10,653 nt of DNA from positions 1-10,653 of the forward strand of contig CABVBR010000062.1 of NCBI GenBank assembly GCA_902496645.1, given 5' to 3'. A model generated the notes under the pieces. It was not told the DNA's origin and made no database searches. It was given only the letters and a program-made list of their open reading frames with translations. Positions within the stretch are counted from its first letter, which is position 1. Each line of letters opens with the position of its first letter. The position numbers and the translations under genes are program-made. The stretch is from an uncultured Collinsella sp. (lineage in GTDB: Bacteria > Actinomycetota > Coriobacteriia > Coriobacteriales > Coriobacteriaceae). This document shows, piece after piece, positions 7,338-10,653 of this stretch.

Positions 7338-7394
7338 GTCTAAATCTGTAACAGGTAGAGGCGATTTAGCCTGCTAGATGTTACAGATTGAGAC
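7338..7394. repeat. TCTGTAACA hairpin 1, right copy
   Basis: Arms of 16 bases (7338-7353 and 7379-7394) pair at 15 positions, and the loop holds an inner AGGC/GCCT pairing. The element ends 8 bases from the stop codon of the DUF4867-type gene, so it would be the first structure in that gene's 3' untranslated region. Confidence 0.75.
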
Positions 7395-7402
7395 AGAAGA
7401 CT

Positions 7403-8047
7403 CTAGTCCACGGTGATGTCGAGGTTCTTGCCGGTGAGGCCTACGTAGCCGCCCTCAGCTGCCTTGGGACTATCGGCGTGGCAGAGGACCCACTTGTCGG
7501 CCTTCCAGTAGCAGTAGCTGTCACCGGCGGCGGGCATGTCGGCTGCGGCCTCGGGACGCGGGCCGTTGGTGCCGGCGGGCAGCGCAACCATCACCTGGAA
7601 GCCGCCGTCGTCGACCATGCACGGCGTGTAGTGGAGCGTCGTGGCGTAGACCTCAACGAGCGTGCCGGCCGGCGCGCGGAATGCCTTGACCTGCGCGGTG
7701 TCGAGCTTGCCGTCGACGATCTGCTCGCGCTTGGCCAGCAGCAGGATAAAGTCGCGGGCGCCCAGGTTGAACTCGCTTGCGCGGTGATACTCCAGGCAGT
7801 TGAGCTTCGTGTTGTGGCCGTTGCACCAGCCCAGCTGGAAGGGACGGCCGCCGTACATGAGCAGACCGAATGTGTAGGCACCTTCGACTTGCTCGAGCTC
7901 GGGCGCGGAGGCCACGTACTTGCTGCCCTCGGGAATGGGTGTGGCGGAAAGCGCCTCGACAAGCGGCGTGGTCAGGCTGGAGGGCACGTCGTCCCACACG
8001 TGACCGTAGGACTTGAACTCGGGGTCGGTGACAGAGTAGATATGCAT
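7403..8047 (-). CDS. DUF4867-type, probably cupin-like protein
   Basis: A 214-residue soluble protein that I match from memory to the DUF4867 family, whose function is not known to me. The sequence suggests a cupin-like beta-barrel: a first histidine/glutamate-rich block (HNTKLNCLEYHRASEFNLG, about 78-96) that could bind a metal, and a second block (APAGTLVEVYATTLHYTPC, about 125-143) in the expected position of cupin motif 2. No signal peptide or membrane segment is seen. CAGGAGTAAAC gives a good ribosome site for the ATG at 8047. A terminator separates it from luxS upstream and another lies after it, so it is probably transcribed alone. A role in handling a sugar or sugar acid is possible but unproven. 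The last codons are duplicated at 5979-6034. Confidence 0.85.
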   Translation of the reverse strand: MHIYSVTDPEFKSYGHVWDDVPSSLTTPLVEALSATPIPEGSKYVASAPELEQVEGAYTFGLLMYGGRPFQLGWCNGHNTKLNCLEYHRASEFNLGARDFILLLAKREQIVDGKLDTAQVKAFRAPAGTLVEVYATTLHYTPCMVDDGGFQVMVALPAGTNGPRPEAAADMPAAGDSYCYWKADKWVLCHADSPKAAEGGYVGLTGKNLDITVD

Positions 8048-8056
8048 GTTTACTCC

Positions 8057-8091
8057 TGTTCATAATTGTGACTATACGAACATTCTAGAAC
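8057..8091 (-). promoter_or_regulatory. Candidate promoter/operator of the DUF4867-type gene
   Basis: TATAGT (8071-8076, minus) is a good -10 box but no strong -35 box is seen. Three GTTC/GAAC half-sites lie around it (8058-8061, 8078-8081, 8088-8091), and TTCTAGAA (8083-8090) is a perfect 8-base palindrome. The spacing fits an operator for a dimeric repressor, but no regulator is identified. Confidence 0.35.
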
Positions 8092-8120
8092 AAACACGAG
8101 CGATTTTGAACGCTCGGCAC

Positions 8121-8152
8121 GAAAAAGCGCCCTCGCAAAGTGCGGAGGCGCT
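8121..8152 (-). terminator. Intrinsic terminator of luxS
   Basis: On the minus strand a 27-base hairpin (8126-8152, AGCGCC to GGCGCT, one G-U pair and one mismatch, CTT loop) is followed by TTTTT (8122-8126). It starts 30 bases after the luxS stop codon. Confidence 0.85.
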
Positions 8153-8182
8153 CCATTGCAATCGTTGATCCTACGAGCAGCC

Positions 8183-8671
8183 CTATGCCTGCTGATAGTA
8201 CAGGTGCGTCTCGTCGATATCGGCCAGGTCGCGGTCGAGATATCGGCGCGCGAGCCAGTTGGCCATGGGAAGGTTCTGATCCAGGTAGTTGCCGCACTCC
8301 TCGGGCGCCGCGCCGGGGACCTCGCCCTCAAAACTGGCAACAAACTCGAACAATTCGCGCACGAGCGGCAGGATCTCCTCGCTCGTCACCTCGCCAAACA
8401 CGACCAGGTAAAAGCCCGTGCGGCAGCCCATGGGACCAAAGTAGACGATGCGGCTCGACCACTCGGCGTGATTGCGCAGAAACGTCGCGCCCAGGTGCTC
8501 GATGGTATGGCACTCGGCGGTGTTCATGACCGGCTCTTTGTTGGGTGTGGTCAGGCGCAGGTCAAAGGTGGTGACGGCGGTACCGGTCGCCGGGTCGCGG
8601 TCGATGCGGCTCACGTACACGCCGGGCTCAAGCAGCAGATGATCGACAGAAAAGCTCGCAATGCGCTCCAT
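8183..8671 (-). CDS. luxS: S-ribosylhomocysteine lyase LuxS
   Basis: LuxS converts S-ribosylhomocysteine to homocysteine and DPD, the precursor of autoinducer AI-2, in the activated methyl cycle. The 162-residue protein has the normal family length and all key residues. The metal site is H55 and H59 in HTIEH with C126 in PEECGNYL; E58 and C83 (GPMGCRTGFYL) are the catalytic residues. The family block NTAECHTIEHLGATFLRNH is intact. GAGAGGATC lies 6-7 bases before the ATG at 8671. The gene is monocistronic: a terminator follows and repeat-rich intergenic sequence precedes it. No pfs/mtnN or metE/metH gene is in the window, so its metabolic partners lie elsewhere. Confidence 0.97.
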   Translation of the reverse strand: MERIASFSVDHLLLEPGVYVSRIDRDPATGTAVTTFDLRLTTPNKEPVMNTAECHTIEHLGATFLRNHAEWSSRIVYFGPMGCRTGFYLVVFGEVTSEEILPLVRELFEFVASFEGEVPGAAPEECGNYLDQNLPMANWLARRYLDRDLADIDETHLYYQQA

Positions 8672-8691
8672 GGCAGATCCTCTCGATAGTC

Positions 8692-8768
8692 AATTTGGGA
8701 CGGGGCTCTTTTAGCTGGTTGAAATGATCGCACCAATCATACCAGTCAAAAAAGCCCCGTCCCAAATT
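8692..8768. repeat. Long inverted repeat with GGGACGGGG arms, before luxS
   Basis: Perfect 16-base arms AATTTGGGACGGGGCT (8692-8707) and complement (8753-8768) are followed inward by further pairings CTGGT/ACCAG (8715-8719, 8741-8745) and ATGAT/ATCAT (8724-8728, 8736-8740). The whole could form one long branched or interrupted hairpin, like a small MITE or REP pair. It occupies most of the luxS upstream region. Confidence 0.8.
8736..8765 (-). promoter_or_regulatory. Candidate luxS promoter inside the inverted repeat
   Basis: On the minus strand TTGGGA (8760-8765) and TATGAT (8736-8741) are 18 bases apart, with four and five matches to the sigma-70 boxes. Transcription would start near 8729, giving a luxS leader of about 58 bases that contains the other repeat arm. 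The -35 box is part of the repeat arm. Confidence 0.4.
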
Positions 8769-8776
8769 AGCTACCC

Positions 8777-8811
8777 GGGACGGGGACCAATGAGTTTTTA
8801 ATCCCCGTCCC
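8777..8811. repeat. Short inverted repeat with GGGACGGGGA arms
   Basis: Perfect 10-base arms GGGACGGGGA (8777-8786) and complement (8802-8811) enclose a 15-base AT-rich loop. It lies 12 bases after the FGGY kinase stop codon. No T run follows on the minus strand, so it is not a standard terminator, though it could block reverse decay of the kinase mRNA. Confidence 0.7.
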
Positions 8812-8823
8812 AGAAAAATCATG

Positions 8824-10314
8824 CTAGGCGGTATACGCAATCGTAGATTGTACGGCATGGCGCCAGCCGGCGATCTTTTTGGCTCGCTCGTCGGCCGGCA
8901 TCGACGGCTCCACGATGCCGCGGGCACCGTAGACGTCGACCACGTCGCGCGCGTACATGCCGAGCGCAATGCCGCAGGCCCAGGCCGCGCCCAGACCGCT
9001 CATCTCGTCGTTGCTCGCGATGCGGATGGGCGAACCCACCAGGTCGCTCTCAAACTGCATCAGGTACGCATCGCGCGTGGGACCGCCGTCAACACGAAGC
9101 TCGGCCAGTGCCGCGCCCGAATCCTCGACCATCGCATCGATCACGTCGAAGATCTGATAGGCAATCGACTCGTCGGCGGCCTTCACGAACTCCGCCCGGC
9201 CGGTGGTGCGCGTCATGCCAAAGACGCAGCCCTCGGCGTCACTCGCCCAGTGCGGCGCGCCCAGACCGGTAAACGCCGGCACAAAGTAGACGCGGCTCGC
9301 CGGGTTGGCGGCATAGCACAGGTCGGTGACTTCCTCAGGGTTGTCGATGAGCTCCAGGTCGTCGCGCAACCAGGTTTTGACGGCGCCGGCGTAGCTCACG
9401 TTGCCCTCGAGCACGTACTCGGTCACGCCGTCCATACGCCACGCGAGCGAGCTCGAAAGCCCGTGCGAGCTGGCGACAAACTCGTCGCCGACGTTCATCA
9501 TGACCGAACTACCGGTGCCATACGTTGCCTTGGCCATGCCGCGACTGTGGCAGCCTTGCGCAAACAGGGCGGCGTGGCTATCGCCCAGCACGCCATGCAC
9601 GGGCACGGGCGCCGGCAAAAAGCCGCCCAGGTCCGTTGTGCCGAACAGGCCGTCGGAATCGGTCACCTGCGGCAGGCAGGCCGGATCGATGCCAAAGGCT
9701 TGGCACACCGGCTCGCTCCAGCAGCCGCGGCGCAGGTCGAAGAGCTGCGTGCGGCTGGCGTTGGACCAGTCGCAGCGGAACTCGGTGCCGCCCGTGAGCG
9801 TCCAGACCACCCAAGCATCGATGGTGCCCAGGCACAGCTCGCCCGCCGCAGCGGCCTCGGCAGCCGCCGGAACGTTTGCGAGAATCCAAGCCATCTTGCC
9901 CGCCGGATAGTAGGGCGAGAGCACCAGGCCCGTCGTATCGCGCACCAGCTCGGCCACGCCCTCGCGTGCGGCAAACTCGTCGCACAGCTCGCGGGCGCGG
10001 GCGCACTGCCACACCACGGCGTCGCACAGCGGCTCGCCCGTCGTGCGCCTCCAGGCAACGGTGGTCTCGCGCTGGTTGGAAATGCCGATGCCGGCGACAT
10101 CGGCCGGATTGACCCCGGTCTCCTCCACCACGGCACGCGCTACGGCCAGGACGTTGGCCGCGATCTCGGCCGGATCATGGCTCACCCAGCCGGCCTCGTT
10201 GACGATCTGGCGATGCGAGCGGTCGGCACGATGAATCAGATGGCCGCCCTCGTCCACCAGCAGCGCCTTAGTGCCCTGCGTGGACTGATCGATTCCGATG
10301 ATGTAGCGGCCCAT
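8824..10314 (-). CDS. FGGY-family carbohydrate kinase, glycerol-kinase-like
   Basis: This 496-residue ATP-dependent cytoplasmic kinase belongs to the FGGY family, with the normal length for glycerol kinase. The phosphate loop is IGIDQSTQGTKAL near residue 6. Blocks equivalent to those of E. coli GlpK are visible: NQRETTVAW and VVWQCARA (the R-E pair and W that contact glycerol), SPYYPAGKMAWIL (the Y contact), GDSHAAL (the catalytic D), GLGAPHWASDAEG and RVDGGPTRDAYLMQF. The glutamine following the catalytic D in GlpK is serine here, so the substrate may not be glycerol. AAAGGGG lies 5 bases before the ATG at 10314. It follows a transketolase subunit gene in the same direction, which points to a ketose or polyol phosphate pathway; a D-apulose kinase is one possibility. 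Confidence 0.92.
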   Translation of the reverse strand: MGRYIIGIDQSTQGTKALLVDEGGHLIHRADRSHRQIVNEAGWVSHDPAEIAANVLAVARAVVEETGVNPADVAGIGISNQRETTVAWRRTTGEPLCDAVVWQCARARELCDEFAAREGVAELVRDTTGLVLSPYYPAGKMAWILANVPAAAEAAAAGELCLGTIDAWVVWTLTGGTEFRCDWSNASRTQLFDLRRGCWSEPVCQAFGIDPACLPQVTDSDGLFGTTDLGGFLPAPVPVHGVLGDSHAALFAQGCHSRGMAKATYGTGSSVMMNVGDEFVASSHGLSSSLAWRMDGVTEYVLEGNVSYAGAVKTWLRDDLELIDNPEEVTDLCYAANPASRVYFVPAFTGLGAPHWASDAEGCVFGMTRTTGRAEFVKAADESIAYQIFDVIDAMVEDSGAALAELRVDGGPTRDAYLMQFESDLVGSPIRIASNDEMSGLGAAWACGIALGMYARDVVDVYGARGIVEPSMPADERAKKIAGWRHAVQSTIAYTA

Positions 10315-10333
10315 GGCCACCCCTTTCAAAATG

Positions 10334-10366
10334 AATGTGACAAAGGGACGGTCCCTTTGTCACATT
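10334..10366. repeat. Perfect 15+3+15 palindrome between transketolase and kinase genes
   Basis: Arms AATGTGACAAAGGGA (10334-10348) and its exact complement (10352-10366) surround CGG. It fills most of the 56-base gap between the transketolase stop codon and the kinase start, ending just before the kinase ribosome site. Only ATTTT follows on the minus strand, so it may be a weak terminator, an mRNA processing signal or a REP-like element. Confidence 0.85.
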
Positions 10367-10370
10367 CCAA

Positions 10371-10653
10371 TTACTCTGCGGGCAGGAAGTCCTTGACGGT
10401 CTTGGCAATTCCGGCACCCGTGAGACCGTAGTGCGCGAAGACCTCGGGGCTCGTGCCGGTGATGACCGGCGCATCGGGCAGGGAGAGGCACTTGACCGGA
10501 CGCGGGCAGTGCTCGCCCACAACCTGCGCGACCATGGAACCCAGGCCACCAAACGGGCTGTGCTCCTCGACGGTCACGACGGCGCGCGTGGCACCGGCGG
10601 CCTCGATCACGGCCTCGGCGTCGAGCGGCTTGACGCAGTACATGTCGAGTACC
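10371..10653 (-). CDS. Transketolase C-terminal subunit (partial, cut by window edge)
   Basis: Only the last 93 residues are in the window; the frame is open to the edge, so the real start lies beyond 10653. The visible part is the C-terminal domain of a transketolase-type enzyme: VLDMYCVKPLDAEAV matches the usual VIDxxxxKPLD block, followed by VVTVEEHSPFGGLGSMVAQ and a tail HYGLTGAGIAKTVKDFL. The protein probably acts as one half of a split transketolase, with the TPP-binding half encoded upstream, because the tail layout is that of small C-terminal subunits; a full-length enzyme cannot be excluded here. It should move two-carbon units between sugar phosphates. It is probably cotranscribed with the FGGY kinase, 56 bases away. 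Confidence 0.85.
   Translation of the reverse strand, partial: VLDMYCVKPLDAEAVIEAAGATRAVVTVEEHSPFGGLGSMVAQVVGEHCPRPVKCLSLPDAPVITGTSPEVFAHYGLTGAGIAKTVKDFLPAE

Larger units (their letters stand above)
7211..7458. repeat. Right copy of the long direct repeat flanking the ATPase gene
   Basis: Counterpart of 5767-6034. Here the last part is the functional 3' end of the DUF4867-type gene. The two copies are in the same orientation at a distance of 1423-1424 bases from the first TCTGTAACA hairpin onward, with the ATPase gene between them. Confidence 0.85.

Noticed and set aside
5836..7394. CRISPR-like array from repeated TCTGTAACA
   Set aside because: The repeats are paired inverted arms in only two clusters, with no regular spacers and no cas genes.
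5979..7458. attL/attR of an integrative element
   Set aside because: The layout is similar, but the interval has no integrase or excisionase, the repeated gene end is protein-coding, and the copies are too diverged for a recent crossover site. Kept as a duplication finding only.
8744..8749. TTGACT on the minus strand as the luxS -35 box
   Set aside because: The hexamer is good but no acceptable -10 box lies 16-18 bases downstream; the TTGGGA/TATGAT pair fits better.
8821..10431. A 536-codon open frame on the plus strand
   Set aside because: It is the antisense shadow of the FGGY kinase, and its translation shows no recognisable domain.

Overview
The window looks like the chromosome of a high-GC gut actinobacterium of the class Coriobacteriia, most likely Collinsella or a close relative. 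I infer this from codon use, the mixture of LuxR-type two-component systems with GH1 sugar hydrolases, and the many short GGGAC-cored palindromes. No rRNA, tRNA, integrase, transposase or CRISPR array was seen. Eight protein genes are present: seven on the minus strand (one cut by the right edge) and one ATPase gene on the plus strand.

Positions 46-4042 (minus) form a tight three-gene signalling operon. A multi-pass membrane protein with a kinase-like but apparently non-catalytic C-terminus comes first. A 2-base gap separates it from a membrane histidine kinase, which overlaps by 4 bases a NarL/LuxR-type response regulator. Positions 4183-5613 (minus) encode a GH1 6-phospho-beta-glucosidase with its own plausible promoter.

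Positions 5614-8047 are the most unusual part. A plus-strand AAA/STAND-like ATPase with a winged-helix tail (6099-7205) lies between two direct copies of a segment of about 250-270 bases (5767-6034 and 7211-7458). Each copy holds a 35-base GGGGACAGGCACC hairpin, two hairpins built on a TCTGTAACA stem, and the 3' end of a DUF4867-type gene. The right copy belongs to the intact gene (7403-8047, minus). The left copy is a remnant of about 18 codons. The arrangement suggests an inserted, or duplication-borne, ATPase cassette that homologous recombination could excise cleanly.

Positions 8183-8671 (minus) encode LuxS (AI-2 synthesis and the activated methyl cycle), with a clear terminator after it and two GGGAC-cored inverted repeats before it. 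Positions 8824-10314 (minus) encode an FGGY kinase of the glycerol-kinase type. It lies 56 bases after the C-terminal subunit of a split transketolase, which runs off the window at 10653. A perfect 15+3+15 palindrome sits between these two genes. Kinase plus split transketolase suggests a sugar-phosphate catabolic operon rather than plain glycerol use.
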